Part shown: one piece after another, positions 47,833-56,798 of the stretch
How the letters are laid out: each line of letters opens with the position of its first letter
Numbering within the stretch: the first letter of the stretch is position 1
Assembly: GCF_900167225.1 (NCBI RefSeq)
Contig: NZ_FUXH01000011.1
Location: 1 to 64,000, forward strand
Origin: Porphyromonas crevioricanis
GTDB lineage: Bacteria > Bacteroidota > Bacteroidia > Bacteroidales > Porphyromonadaceae
Direction of reading: 5' to 3'
Length of the DNA: 64,000 nucleotides
The notes under the pieces: model-generated
Database searches by the model: none
The model's input: only the letters and a program-made list of their open reading frames with translations
What the model was told of the DNA's origin: nothing
Made by a program: the position numbers and the translations under genes

Positions 47833-48303
47833 TCAATATCGTGTACGCATGGCTCTCGCCATCTCTCTCTTGTCATCTTTTTCTTTCAAAGAAGCTCGTT
47901 TGTCATAGAGTTTCTTGCCTCGAACAAGTGCTATGCTAAGTTTGGCAAGCCCCCTCTCACTAATAAACAGTTTGAGAGGAACAATTGTATTACCTGCTAC
48001 ACGCACTCCTTCTTCCAGATGACGCAACTCCTTGCGATTGAGCAACAACTTCCGGTCTCTCCTATCAAGATGGTTATTGTACGAGCCATAGAAATAAGGA
48101 GCTATGTATATATTTTTTGCCCACAACTCTCCATTGTGGAATATGCAATAGCTGTCGACCAATCCAGCCTTCCCCAACCGAAGACTCTTGATCTCAGTAC
48201 CAACGAGCACAATACCAGCTGTATAGGTATCTAATATTTCATAATCAAAAGAGGCTCGTTTATTTTTGATCTGTATTTGAGTCTGTTTATTCTGCTTTTT
48301 CAT
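47833..48303 (-). CDS. smpB: SsrA-binding protein SmpB
   Basis: A 156-residue partner of tmRNA in rescuing stalled ribosomes. Visible are [49 protein letters not shown] and the basic C-terminal tail [23 protein letters not shown] longer frame starts at 48411 within the lptG end; the ATG at 48303 gives the conserved size and lies 16 bases after lptG. The tmRNA gene is not in the window. Confidence 0.96.
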   Translation of the reverse strand: MKKQNKQTQIQIKNKRASFDYEILDTYTAGIVLVGTEIKSLRLGKAGLVDSYCIFHNGELWAKNIYIAPYFYGSYNNHLDRRDRKLLLNRKELRHLEEGVRVAGNTIVPLKLFISERGLAKLSIALVRGKKLYDKRASLKEKDDKREMARAMRTRY

Positions 48304-48319
48304 ATTCAGGATATCAACA

Positions 48320-49414
48320 TTAACGAGGAGCCCTTGTATAAATGTAGGCCGCAATAAAGAGATAGACAAAATTAGGCAGCCAAGCAGCCATCCAGGGAGA
48401 CATGCTACCACTCACGGCAAAAGTGCTGGTAGCTGTAGTAAACAAGATGTAACCAAAACTCAACCCAAGTCCTATGGCAATATTAAATCCTAATCCTCCT
48501 TTGAGCTTACGCGCCGAAAGAGACAAACCGATCACAGTAAGTAGGAAAGCTGTCATAATCGCTGCATATCTCTTATGTAACTCTATAGCATAGAGTTTTG
48601 CATTGCCAACTCCCCTCTCTTGTTGTCTGGAAATGTATTTGCTTAACTGTGGAGTCGTCATAGTCTCCATATCCTCCAGGCTAACCAGGAAATCTGATGG
48701 CTGTATATGCAGAAGAGTATCGATAGTTCGGCCAGTGATAACCTCCTGCTTCATATCCTTGTAGTTATTAATCACATAATTGTGTACCATCCAATGTCCA
48801 CTGTCAGCATACTCAGTTCGGACGGCTGTCAAGCGAGAGACGAGTCTATTACCATCAAACTTTTCCATAGAGAACTGGTATCCCGTATTTATCTCCTCAT
48901 TGTAGGAACCGAAATAGACAAAGACATCTTTCTGTACTTCCATCTGTATATTCTCGTCATAAGTCATCTTTCTATTTTTGATATACTGGTTCTGGAAATC
49001 TATACGAGTCTTATTAGCAGGAGGGATGAGAAAACTATTGAGCAAGAAAGTGAGTATCGCTATTACAGCTGCGGAGAACATATATGGTCTCATTAATCGC
49101 TTAAAACTGATTCCTCCAGCAAGCATGGCTATAATCTCACTATTCTCTGCCAATTTGGTGGTAAAAAAGATCACCGATATGAAGGTGAATAGAGGGCTGA
49201 AAAGGTTCGCATAATAGGGGATAAAGTTCAGGTAGTAGTCGAAAATGATTGCTCTTAGAGGAACTTCTGGTTTCAAAAAGTCGGATATCTTCTCATTGAT
49301 ATCAAATACGACAGCTACGGACAAAATAAGGAGAATAGAGAAGAAATAAGTCCCCAAAAATTGTCGCAGTATATAGCGATCTATTGTAGTGAACAATCGC
49401 ACCTTTCTTGCCAT
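48320..49414 (-). CDS. lptG: LptF/LptG-family LPS export permease
   Basis: A 364-residue inner-membrane permease. Three helices lie in about 12-120, with the coupling region [23 protein letters not shown] periplasmic beta-jellyroll (about 130-265) follows, then three further helices with [20 protein letters not shown]. The size is normal for the family. It pairs functionally with the long paralogue at 27085 and with LptB, which is not in the window. Start at 49414 or five codons earlier at 49429. It lies 29 bases beyond tgt, and smpB follows. Confidence 0.88.
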   Translation of the reverse strand: MARKVRLFTTIDRYILRQFLGTYFFSILLILSVAVVFDINEKISDFLKPEVPLRAIIFDYYLNFIPYYANLFSPLFTFISVIFFTTKLAENSEIIAMLAGGISFKRLMRPYMFSAAVIAILTFLLNSFLIPPANKTRIDFQNQYIKNRKMTYDENIQMEVQKDVFVYFGSYNEEINTGYQFSMEKFDGNRLVSRLTAVRTEYADSGHWMVHNYVINNYKDMKQEVITGRTIDTLLHIQPSDFLVSLEDMETMTTPQLSKYISRQQERGVGNAKLYAIELHKRYAAIMTAFLLTVIGLSLSARKLKGGLGFNIAIGLGLSFGYILFTTATSTFAVSGSMSPWMAAWLPNFVYLFIAAYIYTRAPR

Positions 49415-49443
49415 TTGACTATACATCAACCCTTAATCTTACA

Positions 49444-50574
49444 CTAGAGTCTTCTGCTTACTTGCTCCGCCATCATCGGGTACCAGCTACCATAATCTCC
49501 AGCTACAATATGTGCACGAGCTTGACGTACCAGTTCAAGGTAAAAAGCCAGATTATGTCGGGAAGCGACCTCTAAGGCTAGTATCTCTCCCACACGAAAA
49601 AGATGATGCAAATAGGCACGACTATAACGCTGATCGACATAAGAAGTTCCCTCTGGGTCTATGGGAGAGAAGTCTTTTGCCCATTTGGCATTTTTCATGT
49701 TAATGATCCCTTGCCAAGTGAAAAGTTTGGCATTGCGTCCGTCCCGCGAAGGCATAATACAGTCAAACATATCCACCCCGCGAGCTATTCCTTCGAGAAT
49801 ATTTGCAGGAGTGCCTACTCCCATCAAATACCGAGGCTTGTTCTTAGGTAAGATCTCGTTGGTTAGCTCTATCATCTCGTACATTTTTTCTGTCGGTTCA
49901 CCAACAGCCAAGCCTCCTATTGCATTACCATCGGCCTCTATCGCAGCCACATTCTCGGCTGCACGCTTCCTTAAATCAGGATACACACACCCCTGGACGA
50001 TAGGAAAAAGGCTCTGAGAATAACCATACAATGGCTCTGTATCTCTAATACGATCCACACAACGCTTCAACCAACGTTCCGTCAAATCAAGAGAGTGGCG
50101 TGCATAGCCATAGTCGGCATCACCCGGACAACATTCGTCAAAAGCCATGATAATATCTGCTCCAATCACCCGCTCTATATCCATTACTCGCTCCGGACTA
50201 AACAAATGCTTGGAACCATCTATGTGTGAACGAAACCAAACCCCTTCCTCACTTATCTTGCGATTCTCAGCCAGACTAAAAACCTGAAAACCACCACTAT
50301 CTGAAAGAATAGGTCTAGACCAAGTACCGAATCGATGTAGGCCTCCAGCTGACTGAAGAATATCTAACCCTGGACGTAAGTATAGATGATAAGTATTGCC
50401 CAATATGATCTTGGCATCTATATCATCCTCCAGATTAGACATCTCCACCGCCTTGACCGATCCAACAGTGCCTACAGGCATAAAAATAGGAGTAGGAATA
50501 TCTCCATGATCGGTACGAATAAGGCCGACACGGGCTTGAGTAGTAGAACAAGTATGTAATAGACTGTATTTCAT
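49444..50574 (-). CDS. tgt: queuine/preQ1 tRNA-ribosyltransferase
   Basis: A 376-residue enzyme that exchanges guanine-34 for preQ1 in GUN-anticodon tRNAs. Visible are ILSDSGGFQVFSL (89-101), GGLAVGEP (220-227), MGVGTP (251-256) and the nucleophile Asp271 in MFDCIMPSR. The C-terminal zinc site differs: where E. coli has C-x-C-x2-C, this protein has Gly309, Ser311 and Asp314, and only His340 is kept. ATG 50574 (MKYSLLH) is preferred over 50640 because it gives the family N-terminus and lies just after a -7 box. It works with queC in the same pathway. Confidence 0.94.
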   Translation of the reverse strand: MKYSLLHTCSTTQARVGLIRTDHGDIPTPIFMPVGTVGSVKAVEMSNLEDDIDAKIILGNTYHLYLRPGLDILQSAGGLHRFGTWSRPILSDSGGFQVFSLAENRKISEEGVWFRSHIDGSKHLFSPERVMDIERVIGADIIMAFDECCPGDADYGYARHSLDLTERWLKRCVDRIRDTEPLYGYSQSLFPIVQGCVYPDLRKRAAENVAAIEADGNAIGGLAVGEPTEKMYEMIELTNEILPKNKPRYLMGVGTPANILEGIARGVDMFDCIMPSRDGRNAKLFTWQGIINMKNAKWAKDFSPIDPEGTSYVDQRYSRAYLHHLFRVGEILALEVASRHNLAFYLELVRQARAHIVAGDYGSWYPMMAEQVSRRL

Positions 50575-50579
50575 TGGGG

Positions 50580-50587
50580 CAAAGATA
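50580..50587 (-). promoter_or_regulatory. -7 box abutting the tgt start codon
   Basis: Minus strand TATCTTTG, a perfect TAnnTTTG, ends 5 bases before the tgt ATG. With the 5-base offset seen at the SRP RNA, the first transcribed base would be the A of the ATG. Confidence 0.6.
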
Positions 50588-50763
50588 CCTAATAAGCAGC
50601 GACTGCAACTAGTCGGCAAAAAGAGGGTTATGCAAAACAAGCAGAAGACAAAAGGAATATCATCTCCCTTTGTCTCCTGCTCCTACAGTTCTTATTTCTT
50701 ATTTAATAAAACCCATCCCCTTCCAGATTGACAAGGGAAGGCAAAACAAAGTCAAATCTACAA

Positions 50764-50794
50764 AGAGGCTCTTTATTGTCACATCAGAACCTCT
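50764..50794 (-). terminator. weak terminator of the outer-membrane barrel gene
   Basis: Minus strand AGAGGTTCT (plus 50786-50794), 13-base loop, AGAGCCTCT (50764-50772), then TTG. The first arm includes the last two sense codons and the first base of the stop codon. The T-tract is poor. Confidence 0.4.
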
Positions 50795-51296
50795 TACCTA
50801 CAGACATTTGGAAAAATCCGGTCATACCATAGCCTTCTCCCAAGAAGCGAGTTCCATAGATACCAAGCTGGAAAGACCACCCACTCTTATTTACATACTT
50901 ATAACCGGTGCCCATACCCAACCCAGCGTGGAATTCGTCTAAATAATCACCTACAGAAGCGTTCACCTCTGCAAACAGACCAGAAGCATAGCGTGTAGTA
51001 GACACAGAATTTCCCATGAAGTACCAACGAAAAGTAGGTGTTAGGGCAACATTTACCCCTGCATATCTTTCTTTATCAAGAGAGGCCATAAAACGCCCAC
51101 CCACACCCATATCCTCATTGAGCATACGTTCATAAGAGATTTCCGGAGTTGAAGCAAAAATTGTGCTAAACAGATTGATACTCAGCTCATTTCTTTTCGC
51201 TACCGGATCTAATGAAAGGTTTGCACCAGACTGCTGTGCAAAAGCCGCTGCCACGCAAGCCATAAAAAAGGCAAACAATAGAATTTTCTTTTTCAT
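50784..51296 (-). CDS. small outer-membrane beta-barrel protein
   Basis: A 170-residue exported protein. The signal peptide KKKILLFAFFMACVAAAFAQ is cut near residue 21. The mature part alternates hydrophobic and polar residues in short strands with Gly/Tyr turns (YAGVNVALTPTFRWYFMG, GYKYVNKSGWSFQLGIYG). It ends in FFQMSVGKRF, the aromatic C-terminal residue recognised by the BAM complex. An eight-stranded barrel would fit. I do not recognise a specific family, and its role is unknown. The frame opens at 51320, but MKKKILL at 51296 starts the signal peptide. Confidence 0.75.
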   Translation of the reverse strand: MKKKILLFAFFMACVAAAFAQQSGANLSLDPVAKRNELSINLFSTIFASTPEISYERMLNEDMGVGGRFMASLDKERYAGVNVALTPTFRWYFMGNSVSTTRYASGLFAEVNASVGDYLDEFHAGLGMGTGYKYVNKSGWSFQLGIYGTRFLGEGYGMTGFFQMSVGKRF

Positions 51297-51519
51297 ATCT
51301 ACATCATTTTGTTCATACAAAGACTCCTCCTCAGAAATATACTCCTCACAGCCTCATCATAAACAGATGAAAAAAGGGAAATGAGACAAAAGCAGCTCCC
51401 GTGGAAGAATCCTATGGGCGAAGATAAATATTTACCCAACAATCAACAACCACTCCTCGGAAGATCTGGTCTGTACCAAAGACAGACTTAAAGACAAATT
51501 ATGTCGTGGAATTGGGAAT

Positions 51520-52047
51520 CTAATCTGCATACTTGGCAAAAACAGCCAAATCAGAGTAATCATGGCCATTCCAGCTCCATGCTGGTAATACAGCCACACG
51601 CTTGAATCCTGCTGCAGAAAAAGCCATTTGGCTCGGTGTATTATGAACCTCTATGTAGGCAAAAATCAACCTGAGACGGAGATCTTGCAGCACATAGTCA
51701 GATAATAGAGATATAGCACTCCGAGCAAATCCTTGCTGTCTATATTCTCGACCTATTAGTAGACCTATCGCCACTCGTTTGTTATATGGGTCGTAATCAT
51801 ATAACTCTATGGTCCCGACTTCAACTTTTCCTTCTTGTCTGATAATCATCAGCCTAAGAGACCCCAACTCGTAAATAGACTTATGATTCTCTCTTATGTA
51901 ATTGCACAATGCCTCTCTACTGATCGGTTGTAAAACTGTGGTAGAAGCTCGGAGCTCAGGATCATTCTCCCAATGATAAAGAAGATCAACATCCGAAGGC
52001 TCCAAAGCTCTCAATTGAATCAATTCATTTTCGAAAAACAAAGGCAT
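51520..52047 (-). CDS. GNAT-family N-acetyltransferase (RimJ/SpeG-like)
   Basis: A 175-residue acetyl-CoA-dependent transferase. The N-terminus LIQLRALEPSDVDLLYHWEN is typical of RimJ/RimL and SpeG relatives. The CoA-binding loop is GREYRQQGFARSA (about 104-116), followed by VHNTPSQMAFSAAGFKRV, where the Asn and Ala-Gly-Phe match the family. The substrate (ribosomal protein N-terminus, polyamine or other) cannot be told. It follows recR by 13 bases and is probably co-transcribed. Confidence 0.87.
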   Translation of the reverse strand: MPLFFENELIQLRALEPSDVDLLYHWENDPELRASTTVLQPISREALCNYIRENHKSIYELGSLRLMIIRQEGKVEVGTIELYDYDPYNKRVAIGLLIGREYRQQGFARSAISLLSDYVLQDLRLRLIFAYIEVHNTPSQMAFSAAGFKRVAVLPAWSWNGHDYSDLAVFAKYAD

Positions 52048-52060
52048 AGCAGATGAGTAA

Positions 52061-52684
52061 TCAGTGCTTTAATGTATCATCAAAAGATGTACGATTAAGT
52101 ATCGAACGACCAAGAGTGAGTTCATCAGCGTACTCTATCTCATCGCCAACAGCAATCCCTCTAGCAATCACTGATACCCGGACATCCAACCCGGACAGAC
52201 GTCTATAAATGAAAAAGTTAGTCGTATCTCCTTCCATTGTAGATCCCAAAGCCAAAACCACTTCCTGCACTCCTTCCTCTCGCACTCGTTCTATGAGAGC
52301 ATCAATAGTAAGTTGGGATGGGCCAATGCCATCTATTGGAGAAATAACTCCTCCTAACACATGGTAGAGGCCCTTGTATTGTGCTGTATTCTCTATCGCC
52401 AATACATCACTCACCGTTTGCACGACGCAAACAGTGTGACAGTCTCGTTTCGGATCGGCACATATAGGACAAAGCTCCGTATCACTTATATTGTGACAAC
52501 GGCAACAATATACAATACCATCTCTCAAACTATCCAAAGCAGCCGTAAGTCGATGTGTGAATGAAGGCTCTTTGCTCAACAAGAAAAGACTGAGACGGAG
52601 AGCTGTTTTCCGACCAACGCCGGGTAGATTAGCCAACTGCTCAACCGCATTCTCCACTAATCTGGATGGATATCTGTGTTGCAT
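52061..52684 (-). CDS. recR: recombination protein RecR
   Basis: A 207-residue RecFOR-pathway protein that loads RecA at gaps. Visible are the helix-hairpin-helix LANLPGVGRKTALRLSLFLL (17-36), a zinc finger with CCRCHN and CPICADPKRD (about 56-75), and a Toprim domain with TVSDVLAIENT, YHVLGGVISPIDGIGP and ARGIAVGDEIEYADELTL. Length is normal. RNase G lies 136 bases upstream on the same strand. Confidence 0.96.
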   Translation of the reverse strand: MQHRYPSRLVENAVEQLANLPGVGRKTALRLSLFLLSKEPSFTHRLTAALDSLRDGIVYCCRCHNISDTELCPICADPKRDCHTVCVVQTVSDVLAIENTAQYKGLYHVLGGVISPIDGIGPSQLTIDALIERVREEGVQEVVLALGSTMEGDTTNFFIYRRLSGLDVRVSVIARGIAVGDEIEYADELTLGRSILNRTSFDDTLKH

Positions 52685-52820
52685 AGAGAAAGAATCACAT
52701 TAATGAGTGATGCAAAAACAGCCCATTCGAGAGCTTATAATAATATTGACAGACAAACTGACAACATAGAGCTCCTGAACGGACTGTTTTGTTTTGAGAA
52801 AGAACTTGGTGACAAATATT

Positions 52821-54386
52821 TCAAATGCCATCAAGATCTTCCAATTCATTCCCTTCATTATCGAAGAAACGATAATTGAGGAAAGGTACACTTTGATCAG
52901 GTATCACCCTGATACCCTTGGCATACTTCATCTTCCAGCGCATGGCTATCGACACGATGCCTTTCTTCAGGTAAGCTGCTACATAGGGGTGTACATGAAG
53001 GACAAATTGCCTCAAACCATGGGTATCAACCAATATTCGAACTTTCTCTTCGAGTGTATCGGTGAAGAGTATGGAGGCTTTCATCTTACCAGAACCCAAA
53101 CATGTGGGACATTTCTCTTCAGTGTCAATGCTCATCGCAGGGCGTACTCGCTGGCGAGTAATCTGCATCAAACCAAACTTACTCAATGGCAAGATATTAT
53201 GCTTGGCTCTATCCGTGGACATCAACTTACACATATGCTCATAGAGTTGCTGACGGTGCTGAGCTTCAGCCATATCGATAAAGTCGACCACAATAATGCC
53301 ACCCATATCGCGCAAACGAAGCTGACGGGCCAACTCTTCAGCAGCAGCCATATTCACATCCACAGCTGTGTCTTCCTGTTGATTACTACCACGTGCACGG
53401 TTGCCACTATTGACATCGACCACATGCATGGCCTCTGTTTGCTCAATGATGAGGTATGCACCACTCTTATACGTAACAGTGCGTCCGAAAAGAGCCTTGA
53501 TTTGTTTGGTAACAGCAAAATTGTCAAAAATAGGCAGTTCTCCCACATAATGATGCACAATATCCTCACTACCAGGAGATATAAGCGAAATGTAATCCCT
53601 GATACTGTCGTAAAAGAACTTGTTGTTCACGTGAATATTTTGGAAAGTATCGGGGTTAAAAGTATCTCGCAGAAGACCTAATGTACGACCGGCCTCTTCA
53701 TAGAGTATTTGCGGGATCTTGCTGACCTTGGGGATCTTGGCCACACTGTCAGTAAACCGTTTGAGTAACATCTTCAGCTCAGCATCCAACTCGGAGGCTT
53801 TTTTTCCAGCAGCAGAAGTACGTATGATCACACTGAAGTTGTGTGGCTTGATACTGAGCATCAATTGCCTTAGGCGAGCCCTTTCTTCTCCGGACTTGAT
53901 CTTTTGTGACACAGATACTCGATCGGAGAAAGGCACCAACACTAGAGAACGACCTGCAAGGGAAATCTCAGTTGTTAGGCGAGGCCCTTTGGTAGAAATC
54001 GGTTCTTTGACTATCTGTACCAATATTTGTTGGCCGGCTTTGAGTATCTCGCCGATCTTCCCCTCCTTGGGCAAATCAGCTTCGAGGGTCATCTTAGACA
54101 CCTGTGGCAGACCTTTTTGCTGAGACATTGACTCCAACATCTTGCGCTGACTAAGATAAGTGAGCCCAAGATCAAAATAATGGAGAAATGCGTCCTTCTT
54201 ATAGCCCACATCCACAAAAGCAGCATTCAACCCAGGCATGATCTTCTTCACCTTGCCTAAGTAGATATCTCCCACGGCAAAGGACTGATCTCTGGGTTCA
54301 CGTTGAAGCTCTACCAACTTACCGTCCTCAAGGACAGCAATGGATACTTTCTTGGCATCAACGTCTACAATTAATTCGCTATTCAC
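52821..54386 (-). CDS. rng: ribonuclease G/E family endoribonuclease
   Basis: A 521-residue enzyme of rRNA maturation and mRNA decay. The S1 domain (about 25-130) has GDIYLGKVKKIMPGLNAAFV and KDAFLHYFDLG. The catalytic part has VDVNSG and GGIIVVDFIDM, where the two Asp bind Mg2+. The zinc-link is CPTCLGSG. The open frame reaches back to 54506, but its first 40 residues are a Cys/Phe-rich stretch without similarity to the family. The GTG at 54386 (VNSELIVDV) fits the family start. No membrane anchor or scaffold tail, so it is G-type in size. Confidence 0.92.
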   Translation of the reverse strand: MNSELIVDVDAKKVSIAVLEDGKLVELQREPRDQSFAVGDIYLGKVKKIMPGLNAAFVDVGYKKDAFLHYFDLGLTYLSQRKMLESMSQQKGLPQVSKMTLEADLPKEGKIGEILKAGQQILVQIVKEPISTKGPRLTTEISLAGRSLVLVPFSDRVSVSQKIKSGEERARLRQLMLSIKPHNFSVIIRTSAAGKKASELDAELKMLLKRFTDSVAKIPKVSKIPQILYEEAGRTLGLLRDTFNPDTFQNIHVNNKFFYDSIRDYISLISPGSEDIVHHYVGELPIFDNFAVTKQIKALFGRTVTYKSGAYLIIEQTEAMHVVDVNSGNRARGSNQQEDTAVDVNMAAAEELARQLRLRDMGGIIVVDFIDMAEAQHRQQLYEHMCKLMSTDRAKHNILPLSKFGLMQITRQRVRPAMSIDTEEKCPTCLGSGKMKASILFTDTLEEKVRILVDTHGLRQFVLHVHPYVAAYLKKGIVSIAMRWKMKYAKGIRVIPDQSVPFLNYRFFDNEGNELEDLDGI

Positions 54387-54619
54387 TTTCTCGGAGTGGA
54401 ATTTCTTGATATCTTCTTCTGATTCCGGCCGAAGTACCCTCTCCACAAAAACTGGGGAAGCTCGGAAGAGAGAAAAACAACAGAGACAAAACATTTTGAG
54501 AAACACCTCAAAACACTAACTATCTGGCCGGTTCTTGAAAACAGATGGGGCCGCAAAGGTGTACAAAGACCCATTGTCCTTTGTTTCACATTTTCGGCCC
54601 CCACACAAACTAAAAAAGG

Positions 54620-54709
54620 TTACTTCTTCTTATGTCTGTTCTTTCTTAGTCTTTTCTTACGCTTATGTGTAGACATCTTGTGTCTTTTTCTTTTTTTTCC
54701 GCTTGGCAT
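54620..54709 (-). CDS. 29-residue basic protein, AURKAIP1/COX24 (bS22-like) domain
   Basis: A tiny protein of 29 residues: MPSGKKRKRHKMSTHKRKKR then LRKNRHKKK, with more than half of its residues Lys or Arg. I recognise it as the Bacteroidetes member of the COX24/AURKAIP1 (mitochondrial mS38-like, bacterial bS22-like) group. These proteins thread through rRNA in the small subunit. It sits between HU and RNase G, an order I know from other Bacteroidales. The ATG is at 54709 and the stop TAA at 54622-54620. Confidence 0.88.
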   Translation of the reverse strand: MPSGKKRKRHKMSTHKRKKRLRKNRHKKK

Positions 54710-54749
54710 AGCAGTTTGATTTTGATTAAGTTATACGTTAGTTTGGTTG

Positions 54750-55022
54750 TTATTTCACTTTAGCTGCAAAAAGTTTCGAAGGCTTGAAAGCCGGCACTTT
54801 GCGTTTAGGGATAATTATAGTAGTCTGTTTGGTAATATTGCGAGCTGTCTTGGCTGCACGTTCCTTAACAAGGAAACTACCAAACCCTCTGAGGTAAACA
54901 TTGTCTCCATTGGCAAGAGCCGTGCGCACATTCTCCATAAAAGACTCCACCACTTCAAGGGCAACTTCCCGATCTATACCCGTAGCTTTGCTTATCTCAC
55001 TTACTATATCCGCCTTCGTCAT
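54750..55022 (-). CDS. HU-family DNA-binding protein
   Basis: A 90-residue nucleoid protein that bends and wraps DNA. Visible are the dimerisation helices MTKADIVSEISKATGIDREV and VVESFMENVRTALANGDNV, the body YLRGFGSFLVKERAAKTARN and the arm with IIIPKRKVPAFKPSK, where Pro is the intercalating residue. Length and sequence are typical of HU rather than IHF. A perfect -7 box precedes it at 55068-55075. Confidence 0.94.
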   Translation of the reverse strand: MTKADIVSEISKATGIDREVALEVVESFMENVRTALANGDNVYLRGFGSFLVKERAAKTARNITKQTTIIIPKRKVPAFKPSKLFAAKVK

Positions 55023-55067
55023 AATGATTTACTGTAGCTTATTGATTGACATTCCTTTTTCGACCAG

Positions 55068-55075
55068 CAAAGGTA
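55068..55075 (-). promoter_or_regulatory. -7 promoter box of the HU gene
   Basis: Minus strand TACCTTTG, a perfect TAnnTTTG, 45 bases ahead of the HU ATG. No TTTG at the -33 position. Confidence 0.65.
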
Positions 55076-55443
55076 GTCTTTTCTTTTGATTCTATGCCTA
55101 TTGTGTTCATTCCCTAAGCATTGTGTATCGTTGAAGAAACAGAGAAATAAAAAGAGTAATCCACACTTCTTCTGTCTTATGACTTTTGTAATTCGTTTTG
55201 CATTTGGGTGTAGCTGAAGACAGTATAGAATAATGAGGTATTCTAAAAAATCATACACTCCTTTTGTGTTGAATCTACTTCTCTAATCCGACGCATTTCG
55301 TCTCTCCAAAACCATAGCAACTTCGTTTCTCCCTCTTCTATTTCAGAAAAACAACTTCTCTTTAAAATAAAGAGAGGGATACAACCCAAAGAAGAGCGAA
55401 AAAGACGAGACAAAACACTGCATTTCATTCAAAATCTTTTGAT
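55076..55443. other. divergent promoter region between HU and rpsF
   Basis: About 370 bases with no recognisable gene. Minus-strand frames here (79 and 61 codons) have no family features. The stretch is A+T-rich and separates the HU and rpsF promoters. Confidence 0.4.
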
Positions 55444-55451
55444 TACCTTTG
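55444..55451 (+). promoter_or_regulatory. -7 promoter box of the rpsF-rpsR-rplI operon
   Basis: TACCTTTG, a perfect TAnnTTTG. The mRNA would start near 55456, leaving a leader of about 42 bases. I could not convincingly fit the S6:S18 leader motif into it. Confidence 0.65.
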
Positions 55452-55497
55452 TGGCCGGCAATAATGCCAACTTGTAGTAATTATAAATAATCAACGT

Positions 55498-55857
55498 ATG
55501 AACAAGTACGAAACCGTTTTCATTCTCACTCCCGTTTTGTCTGATGTTCAGATGAAGGAAGCGGTAGAAAAGTTCACAAAGCTTCTGCAAGAAGAAGGAG
55601 CTTCCATTGTGAATGAGGAGTATTGGGGGCTAAAAAAGCTAGCCTATCCTATCCAAAAGAAGTCCACAGGCTTCTATCAATTCATTGAGTTTGAGGCAGA
55701 GCCTACCACAATCGCCAAACTCGAAACCAACTTCCGTCGCGATGAGCGTGTGATTCGCTTCCTAACTTTCCGTCAAGACAAGTTTGCAGCAGCTTATGCG
55801 GAAAAGAGAAGGAACCTTAAGTCAACAAAAAAAGAAGAAGTAAAGGAGGATAAGTAA
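55498..55857 (+). CDS. rpsF: 30S ribosomal protein bS6
   Basis: A 119-residue ribosomal protein that binds the 16S rRNA platform together with bS18. Visible are [30 protein letters not shown]-type [20 protein letters not shown] and [19 protein letters not shown]. The C-terminal tail is Lys/Glu-rich. The stop codon overlaps the rpsR start by one base (TAATG), implying translational coupling. Confidence 0.97.
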   Translation: MNKYETVFILTPVLSDVQMKEAVEKFTKLLQEEGASIVNEEYWGLKKLAYPIQKKSTGFYQFIEFEAEPTTIAKLETNFRRDERVIRFLTFRQDKFAAAYAEKRRNLKSTKKEEVKEDK

Positions 55858-56132
55858 TGGCGGCACCTAAAAGCAAAAGCGAAATTAGATATCTCACTCC
55901 CCTGTCAGTAGACAACAACAAGAAAAAATATTGTCGCTTCAAGAAAGCCGGTATCAAGTATATAGATTATAAGGATGCCGAATTCCTCAAGAAGTTCCTC
56001 AACGAACAGGGAAAGATCCTTCCCCGTCGTATCACGGGTACTTCTCTCAAGTTCCAGCGTCGTGTGGCTCGCGCAGTGAAACGCGCCCGTCATTTGGCTC
56101 TTTTGCCCTATGTAACAGACATGATGAAATAA
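55857..56132 (+). CDS. rpsR: 30S ribosomal protein bS18
   Basis: A 91-residue small-subunit protein. Visible are [40 protein letters not shown] and the basic end [15 protein letters not shown] single Cys remains in the N-terminal part. The start overlaps the rpsF stop, and rplI follows 19 bases later. Confidence 0.97.
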   Translation: MAAPKSKSEIRYLTPLSVDNNKKKYCRFKKAGIKYIDYKDAEFLKKFLNEQGKILPRRITGTSLKFQRRVARAVKRARHLALLPYVTDMMK

Positions 56133-56151
56133 TAAGACCGGAGGATTTTAT

Positions 56152-56766
56152 ATGGAAATCATACTTTTGGAAGATATAGTAACCCTCGGGTTCAAAGATG
56201 AGATAGTAACGGTAAAGGATGGTTATGGTCGCAACTACCTTATCCCACAAGGGAAAGCCATAATAGCCTCTGATTCCGCAAAGAAAGTCTTGGCAGAAAA
56301 CTTGAAGCAACGCGCCCACAAAATTGCGCAAATCAAGAAAGAAGCAGAAGATCTTGGAGCCAAACTTGGTGGTGTAACTCTAACAATCATGGCCAAAACG
56401 AGCAATAGAGGTGTTATATACGGCTCTATCAGCAACATCCAAATTGCAGAAGCCTTACAAGCCAAAGGCTTCGAAGTGGATCGCAAGAAGATTTTGGTCA
56501 AAGAATCCATCAAGGAAATAGGCGACTATGTAGCTCACATTCGTCTGCACCGTGATGTAACGGTAGAAATACCTTTCACTGTGGAATCTGAAAATGCAGC
56601 AGAAGAAATTGCAGCAGCCAAAGCTAAAGAAGAAGCCGAGCGTGAAGCAATCAAAGCTGCAGACAAGGCAAGAAAAGAGGCTGAAGCGAAAGCAAAAGAA
56701 GAAGGAGAGCTCTCTGAAGAAGAACAACAAGAAGAGACTCCCGAAGCAACCACTTCTGCAGAATAA
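56152..56766 (+). CDS. rplI: 50S ribosomal protein bL9
   Basis: A 204-residue large-subunit protein. The N-terminal RNA-binding domain has MEIILLEDIVTLGFKDEIVT and DGYGRNYLIPQGKAI. A long connecting helix and C-terminal domain follow to about 148. The last 55 residues are an Ala/Glu/Lys-rich extension (KAKEEAEREAIKAADKARKE) that E. coli L9 (149 residues) lacks. This tail is probably helical or disordered. A hairpin at 56799-56833 ends the operon. Confidence 0.96.
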   Translation: MEIILLEDIVTLGFKDEIVTVKDGYGRNYLIPQGKAIIASDSAKKVLAENLKQRAHKIAQIKKEAEDLGAKLGGVTLTIMAKTSNRGVIYGSISNIQIAEALQAKGFEVDRKKILVKESIKEIGDYVAHIRLHRDVTVEIPFTVESENAAEEIAAAKAKEEAEREAIKAADKARKEAEAKAKEEGELSEEEQQEETPEATTSAE

Positions 56767-56798
56767 GAGACTCTGTAGTTCTAAAGAAATAGGAAAAA

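Noticed and set aside
52794-53681. 295-codon plus-strand frame antisense to RNase G
   Set aside because: No recognisable motif; RNase G on the other strand has complete catalytic motifs.
55019-55258. 79-codon minus-strand frame between HU and rpsF
   Set aside because: Cys/Leu-rich without family features and it covers the HU promoter.
55452-55497. S6:S18 autoregulatory leader ahead of rpsF
   Set aside because: The leader is only about 42 bases and I could not fit the conserved stem and bulge; not claimed.
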